From Crambe crambe (taxonomy: Eukaryota; Porifera; Demospongiae; Poecilosclerida; Crambeidae): a stretch of DNA of 64,000 nucleotides. Position numbers and translations under genes: made by a program. The first letter of the stretch is position 1; each line of letters starts with the position of its first letter. Shown here piece by piece: positions 24,501 through 35,837 of the stretch. The stretch is from positions 6,549,338 to 6,613,337 of the forward strand of contig OZ004581.1 in NCBI GenBank assembly GCA_963924555.1, in the 5' to 3' direction. The notes under the pieces were generated by a model. The model saw only the letters and a program-made list of their open reading frames with translations. It was not told where the DNA came from and ran no database searches.

Positions 24501-25930
24501 TAACTTTTCAAAGCACTCACTGTCAGGTGTCACTAGCTATAGCTCCAATCTTTGTGATCATCATGCTATTATTAAGTTCATGAGAAGTCCAATGATTAAC
24601 TACTGTAATTGGAGGATTATACCAAAAAAAAATTTTTATATCTTCATTATACTACCCCCTATAAGCTTGATTTTAGGTCTCAAAAGTGAGCTCTCTTTGA
24701 GAGCTTTCCAATAGTGTACTTAGTTACAACTTTACACCCCCCCTTCCTCCTCCCCCTCCTCCCCAATAGCCTAGCTGCTTTGAATGAAGGAGTGAATTTC
24801 AAGGGGGGGGGAGGGTGGTATGGTTTCCAAAAAAATAAGAAAAAAAAAGAAGATAGACTTTTTTACTGATGACCAGGCTGAGTTCCATTATTATTCACAA
24901 TTATATATTTCTATCCTAAGAGTCATCCAAGAAGTATAATAAGAAGTGTGCTTTATGCCTATTCATAATAATATGCTGTTATTTTCTCATACTTGGAGCT
25001 GCCACGGCCTTCGGTGTTGCAGTCACTAAAACGATTCCTCACAATAACCTCTTGGCCATAGCTGGAGATGTAATTGATTGTGATTTACTTCTTTCACCTG
25101 AAAAGGCTTGGTTCTACTCCAATGTCGTGGCGACTGAGGTGAATAGTGATGAAGAAAATGACAACGAAGAAGGATTCCAAATCAATTTCTTCTCCATTGA
25201 GAAATCAAGACTGAAGTATCACAATATTACTGAAGTCCCCAAACCCCCTTTTGTCAGATCATTGAACAAGTCCAGTAACAGCAGGTTTATCATTCCTTAT
25301 GACTACTACAACAGGCCATGGTACATGAGAAAGAACTCTAACATAACATTGAATTTTGATTTCCAAGATCACTTCCAACTACCAACTAAGGCTGTGGCAT
25401 ACATTATCAATCATCAACAGAACATTGATGACTTCACAGATAATCCAGCATCCACACCATATTATGAACAAAAAATTGATATCCTTGGGTCTCTGAGAAG
25501 AACCTTAACTGTGACAATCAACAACAGTGGATATCATTATGTTGGTGTTGAAATTTCATCCGATATTAACGTTGATTTTATGTTTAATGTCAGCTTCAAT
25601 TTCTTATACATTGATAAAGATGACTACGACTTACAATCAACTAATCTTCGGCAAATTGAAAGAATTGGACAGTCACAAAGCCTCCCTCTCGATGATGAAG
25701 GAAGGAACTTGACACTTTGCTACCCTTACAACCGACCCAATGAAATAGGTTCATCAAGTATACATCTCAATATTATATATAAGCTCGCTGGTAGAGCTAA
25801 AGCATTGGGAATTACTATCATTGTTGCCTTTTTTGTTTTCATAAGTTCAATTATATTTCTTTACTGTATCATAAGTAAAGTTCGTAGTAGAAATCGTCAT
25901 GTCTACGCAAGGTTAGCAAAAGGAGTGTAG
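18550..25930 (+). CDS. Caspase-like / fibronectin-III-like / transmembrane protein, nine exons (~853 aa)
   Basis: Exons: 18550-18607, 19095-19181, 19307-19378, 19442-19525, 19794-20567, 21354-21506, 22175-22297, 23929-24207, 24999-25930, all joined by phase-1 introns. The N-terminal third is low-complexity and acidic. Exon 5 encodes a caspase/metacaspase-type fold: the LVIYYTGHG strand carries the catalytic His and KVLIFDCCRG the catalytic Cys, the latter more like metacaspase than the QACRG of classical caspases. Exons 6+7 and exon 8 look like two fibronectin-III-like modules (split W...Y/C-x-V pattern). Exon 9 is a ~310 aa beta-rich region with several N-x-S/T sequons, then a ~23 aa hydrophobic helix and a short basic tail. 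No signal peptide is seen at the start, so topology is puzzling. Reading through exon 5 gives a stop at 20582, an alternative caspase-only product. Confidence 0.7.
18664..19010. repeat. G/C-tract repeat in intron 1 of the caspase-like gene
   Basis: The 'aggggcgttagaag' start and 'cttcttacgccc' end are imperfectly inverted and enclose G-runs and a run of about 20 C. A related 'ggggcttcagcccccc' unit lies at 32923-33078. Probably a dispersed short element; the C-run is prone to sequencing error. Confidence 0.5.
21507..24998. other. Long introns of the caspase-like gene
   Basis: The introns at 21507-22174, 22298-23928 and 24208-24998 contain no recognised gene. A near-duplicate phrase 'cactcatttggcttccca' recurs at about 21785 and 21905, and an inverted pair around 'aacttctcaattcttaa' / 'aagaattgagaagtt' lies near 22390-22490. 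Confidence 0.4.
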
Positions 25931-26070
25931 TTAATTAATTTTTGTATGTTAATTTATAGTTCATTCCATCATTCTTAGTTATTATTCTGAATTACTGAGG
26001 CACCTCATGGCAGCACGCTCAGTTTATCAGGCTTCAAAAAAATAATTACGCACATGCGCAAAAATTGCAG

Positions 26071-26215
26071 AGGTCAGTGGGTGGGGCTGAATTACAACTA
26101 CAATCATTCATGATTTAGGGGCGTTCTGGCTAATTATAGATGCAGGAAGCTTTGAAGACTTCTGCCTTGCACACACACTCGACGGAGTGGAAGAAATTGG
26201 GAAGGGGAGCTAAGA
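26071..26215 (+). pseudogene. Degenerate copy of the 5' exon of the kinase-kelch gene
   Basis: The stretch 'gtggggctgaattac...atgatttaggggcgttc' and the following GSFEDF...ACTLDGVEEIGKG-like coding text parallel 50465-50600 (leader, start region, G-loop approach). It lacks the rest of the kinase and has indels, so it is a fragment. Confidence 0.6.
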
Positions 26216-26369
26216 TGTATCATTCCTGCATGCCTGCAAATTTGTATTTAATGTGCTACTTTTTTCACAAAATTACTTCCAATAATTATCATTTCATTGC
26301 AAGACCCCAAGAAGATATTTCCCCCCACGGAAAGAGTACTAAAACATTTAATCTTTCCTGAGCCTAGAT

Positions 26370-27990
26370 TCAAGTTATATATTTCTACAGACTCAGTGAA
26401 CAGCTGATGTGTATGGCAGCATAGAAGTCAGAAATTGTGTTTGATCAATGCATGCACACGCTTTATTGGAACAAGTTTTATTTTTGATATAAGATAATAG
26501 CTATATATATACCATGAACATCTATCAAGTCGATGAATGTCTTACACTGAACAGGAGAAATGGTTTTTGACCGCAATTAGTATTTTCATCGGCCATGATT
26601 TCATGCACTGAGAATTTATTTTAAAAGGTCTAGTAAACAAAAGTATTATCTATCAAGAGGAGGGTGAAGAAGTTGTTAAAATTTCATATGCAAAGTTTTG
26701 ATAGTCAGAAGTGGAGAGTAACAAGCACACCTGCTTCTTTAAGGAATAAAAATTGCGCTCATTACATCACTTCTGGTTGTTAAATAGAAAATTGACGGTG
26801 GCGTCATGCACGAAATTTTACGTATTATATATATTTCGTGTTTAATTGCATAAAAATTATTCTGGTTCCATAGTTACGGTGGTTTGTAATTTGTAGCTTG
26901 TAAAATTTTAACAAGCTAACAATTTGCGGACATTAAAAGTCCCTTTTCCTAGGTCCTAAAGAGGGTATTCATGAGTTTACGAGGCCTGACTCCCTCCCTT
27001 CCTGTCTACTATTTCATCTATAATGTGCACTTGTACATGTGTGGTCACAAAGAATTACACTACTACCCATAAATTTCCACTCAAGATTTTCAGTGGGACC
27101 ATATGAAATATAATTGCATCTCTGGAACACAACCTTAGCCAAGCAGTGATGGAGTGACAGCATGGGGTTAGTCAAGGTTTGTTTTTGTTTTTGTTTTTTT
27201 TGTTGTTGGTTTTTTTTTTCAGTCCTTAAATTCAGCAAATGCAAGACACAACCGAAAACTCCCAGAATGCACCAGATTTGATCTAGTATTGGGGGGATTA
27301 GATTGAATGGCATTCAATCTTTTCCTGTTATTACGTATTTTTGATTTTTATCACACACACACACCTTAATTAATTAAGGCTACATACATTATCATGTGTA
27401 CACTATTAGCTATAGTTTAAATGAAAAGAGATGTTTAGGCCATGGCAATTTAATTCCAGGTAAAAACTGTCCACAAATTGAGGAGGCAGGGAGGTATAAA
27501 TAAATATTTAGGAATTAAAAAAGGCTATCAATTTTTTGAAGCTTGAATTTGAGATATTAGGTATTATTCTATTTTAGAGAGCTCTATTTGAACTTTTTTC
27601 CATGCTCTTAATGGTTTTATCAAAACTGTTCATACAAGAGGATTTACACTAAAACCTACCTTAAAGACCACCTGTATCCAGAGTCCACCCTTCTATAATT
27701 ATTATTACTGTTTAATTAAGTTGATGGATCAATCATCATCACATACAGCATGTAGCTAAATGGTTTTATCAAAACTGTTCAATAATAGCAAAAAAAGAGG
27801 ATTTGCTAACTAGCTATAATAACAAGCAAAAGTTAATTATATTCTGTTACAACTATGCAATAGTTAATATGTAGAGTATTCAACACTCTCAGAGATTTAG
27901 AGATGCCGCGTTTACAAAAAGCAAAACTCAAAAGGAAGCAATAAACTTCACTAGTACATTTTTGCACCAAAGGAGCTCCACACTTATTCC
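26370..27990. other. Intergenic stretch, no gene
   Basis: AT-rich DNA with dispersed phrases shared with 11.9-12.0 kb. A T/G-rich run at 27180-27225 (gtttttgttttt) on the plus strand is A-rich on the other, compatible with a retroposed tail, but no body is recognisable. Confidence 0.3.
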
Positions 27991-27997
27991 AAAGTAG

Positions 27998-28312
27998 CTA
28001 CTGTACTGGATTACGAATCGCCAACCAGAAACCCCTTTCTGGAAAGTTGGACTGTTCATTGACAATCTTGGCATCAAAGTATCTTGTATCATTATGAATG
28101 CTCTGATAGCTGCAGCCAAATTCAGAGGATAGAGAAGATAGAGCATTTCTACAGGCATCAGGACAGGTACTGCTCGTGATTACAGGCTCAGTAGCTAGTG
28201 AGCGATCAAGTACAGCGATTGCCTCTTGTTTCATCAGATGGAAGGCAGGTTTCGATATCAAGAGATGTGATTTCATCATTGCAAGTGTCATTGTAGAACT
28301 TGCTAGAGACAA
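27998..28312 (-). CDS. Possible exon of a small cysteine-containing protein
   Basis: A minus-strand open frame of up to 104 codons. The part TCPDACRNALSSL...EFGCSYQSI has a C-x3-C then GC-Y spacing that recalls secreted cysteine repeats in sponge and cnidarian proteins; this is a pattern impression, not an identification. An AG acceptor near the 5' end suggests it may be an internal or last exon. No partner exons were found upstream on this strand. Confidence 0.3.
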   Translation of the reverse strand: MSLASSTMTLAMMKSHLLISKPAFHLMKQEAIAVLDRSLATEPVITSSTCPDACRNALSSLSSEFGCSYQSIHNDTRYFDAKIVNEQSNFPERGFWLAIRNPVQ

Positions 28313-28869
28313 TTAAGGGCCAAGAAGCTGTTCAAGATTTGTGTAGTAAATGCTTTAATAGCTACATATGTCAAAGTCAAGAAAGAAAAGGTAGCTATCT
28401 AGTCAAAGTTTTAATATCGAAGTGGGCCAGCAGCTGGCTCCAATAAAAATCTGCAACCGAAGAGGACCAGTATTGCACTATAACCGGCCACTCCTTATTG
28501 CGCATGCAATATAACTAATATAACTAACTAATATATTAAATTAAATTAACTAATTAACTTAATAATAACTTAATAACTTAATAACTTAACTTAATAAATT
28601 AACTAATATCACAATTAAGAAATTTGGGTTTAAGTGTGCAGCCATTGATCCTGGTGATTTCTTTCAGGTTCTTCTTCACCTCTGCACCTTCTTGTTCTCT
28701 GCCCGAATAGGTACATTCATGTGCACAATTCTAGTCTACTAGCTATGTTAGCTTAGCTATAATGTTCACCCAAAAAGTATGCAGAAAACAAGATGAATAG
28801 CTTGCTAATTCATTTTGATCCCCTATGAGTTCATGATCAGTGAATTTTATTCTCAAAGCATAGTAATCT

Positions 28870-29550
28870 TGCAATTGCAGGGGTTAGAAAAATTGCAGTG
28901 GCTGAAAGGGCACTCATGTTGATATGAAAATGGTGTAATGCAATCCCATAAGTAATTAAGCTACTTCAGGAAACCAACCTCTAGTGATATGCCACCTGGT
29001 GACCACATTAATTCTGGAAGCATGCAACTGTTGCATGCTTCCAGAATTAATGTGGTCACCAGGTGGCATATCACACTGTGGTGGCAGCATCACACTATAT
29101 GGTGGCGACACTGTTCCATTAACTTGATTGAGGTTATACGTAATTAGCAAAGTACCACAATCACCACAAAGATATCGACTAACCACTGATGGACACCAAA
29201 CACAGATCTGGCTATAGTATTACACCACAAGGTCTAATGCAGACAGTTCTTGTTACATCACAGATGTATCTTCTATATACACTGACACTTGTTAACAAGT
29301 AAAACACTAATAATGCATAGAGTGATGTAAAGAAGTGATGGAAGTTCATGGAACAAGGATATAGATTAAAGTTGAATATCATTGTGGGCACATCACCTGG
29401 TGACCACATTAATTCTGGAAGCATGCAACTAGAGGTTGGTTTCCTGAGCTGATAGTAATTAAAATTTAATTAGCAGTAGCTTAATTACTTATGGGCATTA
29501 CACCACATTTGTCATTTTCATATCCTCTTTCAGCCACTGCAATTATGCAC
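28870..29550. mobile_element. Nested fold-back element with a 44 bp perfect hairpin at its left
   Basis: Outer arms: 'aattgcagtggctgaaag' on the left is mirrored near 29530-29550, and 'cccataagtaattaagctact' is mirrored near 29470-29495. Inner arms start GGAAACCAACCTCTAG and recur inverted at 29430-29448. At 28985-29073 two 44 bp arms (TGATATGCCACCTGG...GCATGCAAC) meet almost head to head. A second family member is at 31437-32830. Confidence 0.7.
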
Positions 29551-29889
29551 ATACAGTCATATTGATCATAAACCAGTTTTCTGTCAAGAATACGTAGGCT
29601 GGTTTCTTAATCCTTACCTGAGGCAAGTCGTTCCATTTCAAAGGACAAGCACATAGCTACAACATGTCGACCAATATTTTTGCTTATGACCAATCCACAT
29701 TAGCTAGCTATAGCTAAATAGCTAAGCCTAAGGTAAAGCAGGCCAATTTCAATATTTCTGACTACTGAGACTTCTGAGCTCAAATTTGATTCTACTATAC
29801 AGTACTCCAACTTTGAACTCAGAAGTCTCAGTAGATTCTATCCTTCAACTTTGAGCTATAGGTATCCTAAACCATAAAACAAAAATTTT

Positions 29890-30520
29890 TGTTAGTATCA
29901 TTCTTATTCCTCACATAGTCATTAACAAGTTAGCTCAGACTGTAAAGAATCTGCAGAGGAAGGCTCAGTTGGACAACCAAGATTATCACTTTGCCTTATT
30001 GGAATTCCATAACACTCCTACTAATGATACTACGACTGATGGGAAGGCATGGTATACACTGCTACCAACCCCACAAAAGTTTCTACTGCCACAAAACAAT
30101 CTACTCGCCCGCAGTGGAAGCCAACAACGAAATTCCCAAAAATTAAAGTAGTATGACCAGCACTCCAAGCCATTAGCTATCAGTCCTCAAGACAGGTGAT
30201 CCAGTTCATTACAAAATATTGGAGACACTTGGAAACAAGCTGTAGTCACCAGTGTCGATCCACACCCCCCATCATACATCCAGATGGACAAACATACCGA
30301 AGAAACCGGCAATTCCTCAAACCTGCAATGATAGGAAATAATCCGATGATGACATCCCATATGGAGGAGAGGATGAAAGCACCCCAACACCAGTTACAGC
30401 CGCAACATCAAGCAACCAGTACTACAAGCTCTGATACAAGCACCGTAACAGCCCCTCTCTATGACGATCCAACTGAACCATACCTTGCCCTATATAGTAT
30501 GCCGACCTGTACTCTTTGAA
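29890..30520 (+). pseudogene. Ty3/Gypsy-type retrotransposon pol 3' remnant (integrase C-terminus)
   Basis: The frame around 29969-30148 contains LDNQDYHFALLEFHNTP, typical of the end of the integrase core in Gypsy elements. A shifted frame further on has PDGQTYRRNRQFLKP, typical of the post-integrase strand ('G..YRRNR..L'). Frameshifts and stops separate the pieces. A purine-rich tract (AGGGGGAGA) at 30542 follows, as expected before a 3' LTR. Confidence 0.7.
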
Positions 30521-30550
30521 TTTCAATCAAAACAATAATATAGGGGGAGA

Positions 30551-30660
30551 TGTAACATACATTGTACTGTAACACACATTATATTTATACCCAACATTAC
30601 ATCACTTGTCTAGCTAGATAGATCTGGTTCTCGAGATTGAGTGAAAATTGAGATCTTAGC
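30551..30660 (+). repeat. Probable start of a degenerate 3' LTR
   Basis: TGTAACATAC immediately follows the polypurine tract, matching the TG start expected of an LTR. The right end (CA plus target duplication) could not be located, so the extent is a guess. Confidence 0.35.
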
Positions 30661-30664
30661 TTTA

Positions 30665-31400
30665 ATTTTTAAAATCTATTTTACTCCTTTTTGGACACCC
30701 CAAAAGGCAAGTGGTCTATACTCCACATTAACAAGTTAAATTATCATAATGCACAGTAATCACTTGAAATGATATACATTATGCAAAAGTTGGGAGGGGT
30801 CTCTGCCCCCCCCCCCCCCAATCTGAAAAAGTTGGGCTCTAGCCCCCTTCAGCTGCCTATGCTAATGCATGAACCAGAGGCGAATGAATTACATCACTGA
30901 GAGCATTATGAGTGTACCATGCACAGAATTATAGAGCAGACTTTTCGACTAATCAGATTCCAGTTGGTACTTACAGAACAGTCTTAGGGCTCTATTATTT
31001 GACAAATTTCAATAATAATTGGTGAGCATCACCTAGGGAGTTGAATGAGGGGGCGCTACTATATATACTTATTTATACGTATGTTTCGTACGTCCATCCA
31101 GTGGGATACAGTGATGTCATCAGCAAAATTAAGCTTCACTCACCTAAGAGGTAGCTACATTCCTATTTGAAAATCTTGAAAGTCTACATTTAGCTGCAAG
31201 CTCTGTTATTACTGAGGCTGGAAAGTCAGTCCTGGTGGTTCTTCTGCTAGGCTCCTAGTCATGTGCACATAAAAGTGTACAAGTGTGCACTTTTCAGAGG
31301 ATCTGATTGTTTATGTCATATGACCAATAGCTACTACATAATTAAAGCTGGACTTCGCTTCTAAAATTTCATGTAGCATCTATTTTATGCAGGAGAAGTT
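30665..31400. other. Intergenic, repeat debris
   Basis: Includes C-run and 'gttgggctctagccccc' phrases of the same type as the G/C-tract repeats at 18.7 and 33.0 kb. No gene is seen. Confidence 0.3.
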
Positions 31401-31436
31401 TGTGAATGAGACTTTGTAGCAAATAGCTAAAGCCAT

Positions 31437-32830
31437 TATTTTGAACTTTGAATTTACTTGAGATGCTGTAATAATCAACAATGGAAGATGATCCATTGAA
31501 GCCAGAAGGTGGTAGGTAACAGAAGAAAATGAACCAATATGTATGCCCTAGGTGAATCGGTCATGTATCTAAGATACCACCACATGTCAACCAATTCCTA
31601 ATCAGGTCTGACGTCTGGTAGCTAAGCAATAATTTTAGCTTTTTTATTATTATATCTTGTCTGACACATGCTCTGGTGCGAATAAATAAGCTATGTTGTA
31701 GAGCAGTACATAGGAGTGTTTAGAGCAAAATCAGCCTGGTAATTTCACTGATCACTGGAACTGTGGAATGTACATATGCACAGTCAAGGCATCTGTTCTG
31801 TAGAATAGCTACCCTATGAGTAGCTAATTAAATTTTAGTTACTATCTACTCTGGAAACCAACCTCAAGTTGTAGTTCAAATCATGTGTGGTAACCAGCAC
31901 ACTATGGTGGCTTCATTACATTATGGTGGCAACGTAATGGCATTAACTTAATTGATTGGCCTTTGAGATTTTGTTGACCCTGAATTCTATGAGTGAGGCT
32001 AATTCAGTGGTGTAGCCTCCAGTCAGGTTGGTCAGGTTTCAACCTGACCACTTTTCCTGATCACATTACTCAGTTTTCTAGACAAATTAGCTGAATGTGC
32101 ATAATTCTACATGTAGCTAATGAAGCATGACATGGCTGACTTCAGCTTCAGATCACATGATATAAGTAAAGAACATGTGAGCTTACCAGCTAGTTGGTAT
32201 CATGGCAACTAATAGTATTGTCCTAAAATTAGTAGCTACACTGTAGCAAATGACTTAATTTTAGCAAAGGATACACGTCAATCTGTGTTTTGCAAATTTT
32301 AATTATCTGTATAATCATTCTTCATGTATATCACTAACATAATGCACCCAAAACTGTGTGGTTAGTCTATAGCTATGTACACTGTCCCACTTCAACCTGA
32401 CCACTTGAATTTTCAAGGCTATACCACTGTTAAATTACCACAAAGATCTCAACAAAATTTACTGAAGTTAACCACTTATGGACACCAAACACGGATCTGG
32501 CTATAGTATTACACCACAAGGTCTAATGCAGGCATGCAGTTCACAGATGTATCTTCTACACTGACACTTGGTTATAATTATGAACAAGTATATAGTCAAA
32601 AGTAAAACATTTAATGCTAACCAAGAAGTCAAGACTCTGGTAGTGGTACCGTAGATACATGACCAACTCACCTGGGGCATATATCTATATTATATTGATT
32701 GGTTCATTTTCTTCTGTTAATATAAGCTACCTACCACCTTCAGGTTTCAAAGAATCATGACAGCATCTCAAGTAATTGATCAAAAGTTCAAAGTACAAAA
32801 TAATAGCTTTAGCCAATTTTATTCAGGGGC
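31437..32830. mobile_element. Fold-back element with ~110 bp inverted ends, related to 28870-29550
   Basis: The left end (aaagccattattttgaac ... ttacttgagatgctg) is mirrored at 32700-32820 (cagcatctcaagtaatt ... caaaataatagcttt). The interior shares 'ggacaccaaacac.gatctgg' and 'attacaccacaaggtctaat' blocks with 29190-29260. A further stretch (about 31970-32430) in this copy interrupts the shared part. No transposase frame. Confidence 0.7.
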
Positions 32831-32922
32831 TGATCCAGGTAAGGGCCTAAGGGATCTGGGCCTCCCTTTTTCATTACCATTAGCCACAGTACTCGCTGCA
32901 TAGTGCAATACACAAGGCCGTA

Positions 32923-33078
32923 GACAAAAAAGATAATTTGGGGGGGTTTACTAATGATACTCAGTTAGTAGCTAAATAGCTGTGATTTAACTATGATTTA
33001 ACAGAGGCAGCATGATATTATCCCAGAAAATTTGGGGGGAGGGGGCTTCAGCCCCCCAAGCCCCCCTTGTCTATGGCC
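32923..33078. repeat. Short G/C-tract repeat with inverted ends
   Basis: Ends AAGGCCGTAGACAA and TTGTCTATGGCCTT are inverted, and the interior has 'ggggcttcagcccccc'. Related to the intronic repeat at 18664-19010. Confidence 0.55.
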
Positions 33079-33734
33079 TTGATGCAGCTGTAGATAATTA
33101 AATGAGCCACATGGTAGCTAAACTGGAGATTTCATACCTGCACGAATTTGGGCCATATCAGAGAAAGTAGGGATGGCAGGTCAAAGGTCATAGGAGTGTA
33201 TAAACTAGACTCTTCTTTCTCTTCTACCCTTACTCTACAGGATCTCAGAAGGCTACAGTTAATCATTACATGTACACACAAGAGAGAAGAATGTTCAAAA
33301 ATCTAAAATTCATTCACTTTTGTTCTGGTTTCATTACAGTGAAGACTCAGTCTCTGGTTAGTAGTTATAAAGCTTCAAAAAACGCTGTGTCTACATAGAC
33401 ACTTACTTCCACGCGCGCGCGTGCAAGTAGTGTGTGTGCAAAGATAGCGAGGGGAAAAAGTCAGGAGTCACTGGCTAGTGAGACTAATGCTTACAGTTTT
33501 TGCTGGAGGCGACTATGATGGGCGTACGTGCAAAGCTAGAGATAGTGAGGGGGAAAGGAGATCAGCTATAGCATCATTTTCGTGCAGGCACATTAGGCTA
33601 CACTTAGCTATCTACAGGGGCTGATCCTAGGGACTAATTACGCAACCTTACCTGCATGCATGCCGTAACTAGCTCTATACATCAAACTACTCTGAATTAG
33701 CAAAAATAATCTACGATTTTTTTAAAATTTGGGA

Positions 33735-34080
33735 ATGATTTCTGGGGTCAAAGGTCGGCCACGTGTCGCATGCTCAAAAAACTCCAATCTTCACCTGCAA
33801 ACAGAAGGCTTTTGAGGCTATGAACAGATAAAAGAGGTACTGAGCAGTCAATACTGAGCTTACTAGACTTCAAGACAAAATTACAGAATCTGGCATCAGA
33901 GATTTCCCAAGTTTTTGGAACTAGATTGGCACGGCTAGAGTTGTGACCTTTGACCTGTTGCTAGACACCAATCTGGAATGAGCATGCGCGACCTGATGAC
34001 AGCATGATGACCTTTAACCCCAGAAATCGCGCGCTGTACGTTGATTTTACTAGCCCTAGCCCTAGCCCTAGCCCTAGTCC
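33735..34080. repeat. Diverged inverted repeat plus a (CCCTAG)n tract
   Basis: 'gatttctggggtcaaaggtc' near 33738 is mirrored by 'gacctttaaccccagaaatc' near 34010, with 'gcatgctc' / 'gagcatgc' inside. At 34052-34079 about four CCCTAG units follow. They differ from the canonical metazoan telomere unit by one base and are probably just a short tandem repeat. Confidence 0.5.
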
Positions 34081-34146
34081 TTCCTCCTTTATCTATGATT
34101 TTACCATTCACCACAAAATAATATGATTATTGTCCTCTCGTGTGTC

Positions 34147-34154
34147 TATATAAA
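34147..34154 (+). promoter_or_regulatory. TATA box of the secreted cysteine-rich gene
   Basis: TATATAAA lies about 105 bp upstream of the start codon at 34257, a good position for a TATA-driven promoter with a short 5' leader. Confidence 0.5.
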
Positions 34155-34256
34155 GAAAAGAAAATTGCTCTTGTCACTAAGTTGCAGATAATTTTGTTGA
34201 AGCTAGCTATATACAGCTGATCACATACTTACTCTCAATAATTATTGTTCAACACC

Positions 34257-34806
34257 ATGCTTTTGAAGGCCATAGTCCCAGCTTTTCTTCTTGCTGTGGC
34301 ATTTTCTGCTCCAGAAAGTGCAAACCATAAAGGAAATAAGGAGTTTGAAAAAGGTACATAGCATGTACCTACTAGAATGGATGATTGTATCAATAATAAT
34401 TTATGCAGAACTAATTGCTCAATGGATGAAGAAGAATACTAAACAACAGAAATCTGGTAATTCATAGTTACATAGTAGCTATGCTATTTGCTATGCTGGA
34501 TTTTGCACTGAATTATTAGTTTAGCTATAATGTTCTTCTTATACACAACATGCAGATTTTAAGAACGTCGTTGTCCAGGAATTGGACTCCCTGAAGGCAT
34601 ATATTACTGCTACATCTTGTACTGGATTTTGTCAGTCAGCTGGTGCAGGAGATGGCACTATCATTGGAACTGCACCATTTTGTGATGGAATATGTGGTAG
34701 GGATTGCTCAACTCACTGTGTAATTGGTAATAGTGATTGGGAAGACTATGGTGCTGGATGCTGGACAGGAAACAAGATTTGCTGCTGTGCCAAAAATAGC
34801 CACTGA
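34257..34806 (+). CDS. Small secreted cysteine-rich protein, three exons (~131 aa)
   Basis: Exons 34257-34353, 34409-34456 and 34556-34806, both introns phase 1 and only 55 and 99 bp long. The start MLLKAIVPAFLLAVAFSAPE is a clear signal peptide. A short basic linker (exon 2) precedes an ~80 aa domain with ten cysteines, including the phrase IIGTAPFCDGICGRDC and a C-terminal ICCC cluster. 'GTAPFC' with surrounding spaced cysteines and a late GC-W-(T/S)-G-x-K segment recurs in small secreted proteins of many animals, as I recall; function there is mostly unknown. Expected fate: extracellular, disulfide-bonded. No toxin or receptor role can be assigned from sequence. Confidence 0.8.
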
Positions 34807-35165
34807 ATTTTAGCTAGTAGCTATCAGATCTGACAATGTATATAATATTTTTGTAATAATTTAGCTTGACTACATTACTGAATTTAGTTGGCATAGCTAT
34901 ATAAAAGAACTTTTGAAACTACATGTATGCCGTCTTATTATAGATGACCCACATTAAAGTAATGCCCAGCAGGCTATATTAGCCTTCCTGCCCCCATAAA
35001 GAAGAATGTGCATGGGTTTTTACCAATTTCAGGGGCTCTAATGTCGTTATAGTAAATCTGAGTGATGAAAAAGATATACATGGTTAATGTATGCACGTGG
35101 CTTCATGCCAAGGTAGCTATGTCTAGCACCGTTATTTCACTCATTTCCAGACATTCTAAAAAAAT

Positions 35166-35625
35166 TTAGCAGTCACTTCTGGTCGTGCAATTAAATTCCA
35201 CAGCTCGCTTGAGAGTTAGCGTTTCTTCTGATAGCAGGCGCTTAAGGATGGCCTCGCTCTTAAGCCCATGAATGAACTGGTCTCGCAGGGAGTCGTCCAA
35301 ATTGGTGCCAAATTGACAGTGGAGAGCTAGACGGCGAAGTTCAGCGATAAATTCTGTGACCAATTCAGTAGGTAGCTGTCGCCGGATCAATATGGATGAA
35401 CGGCCCCACTCTCTAATCGCATTCTTTTTTAATTTCGCGCATTCTTATATAATTATAATAAAAAAAGAATTAAAAAAGAATGCGATTAGAGAGTGGGGCC
35501 GTTCATCTATTGATCCCGATCCGCTCCAGGTAAGTGGTAATATTTTCCACTTCAGGCTTGAACTCTCCGATATGCCCAATAATAGCTGCCATAGTTTGAT
35601 CCTCGTCGCCAATTGTGGTGTCTTC
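35166..35625 (-). pseudogene. Ty3/Gypsy-type gag remnant, interrupted
   Basis: On the minus strand the stretch around 35590-35520 reads like a Gag amino end (MAAIIGHIGEFKPEVENIT), and 35390-35166 continues with TEFIAELRRLALHCQFGT ... LRDQFIHGL, the conserved Gag core of Gypsy elements. Between them an inverted repeat (35395-35507) and a deletion break the gene. It is opposite in orientation to the pol remnant at 30 kb, so the two are separate insertions. Confidence 0.7.
35395..35507. repeat. Perfect 40 bp-arm hairpin inside the gag remnant
   Basis: Arms GATGAACGGCCCCACTCTCT... and their exact complement flank a ~33 bp AT-rich loop. The pairing continues imperfectly outward (GGATCAATA on both sides), so it may be an inverted local duplication rather than a discrete MITE. 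Confidence 0.7.
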
Positions 35626-35837
35626 GGTGCCAAGTGAATAAGCACGCCTCCCAGGCAGCTATAAACTCCCTACTATACTTAATAATTCAAACTCTTATTA
35701 TTCTCAAGACTAACTTAGGCACAGACTAACACAGATCACATAGATTTACAAAAATCACTCTGTGCATGCATGAAACAGGAAGCATATCAAACCCCAATTG
35801 ATACAATTACCACACCTTCTAACCTCAGTTTTGACTC

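Noticed and set aside
34052-34079. Interstitial telomere repeat
   Set aside because: Units are CCCTAG rather than CCCTAA and only about four are present.
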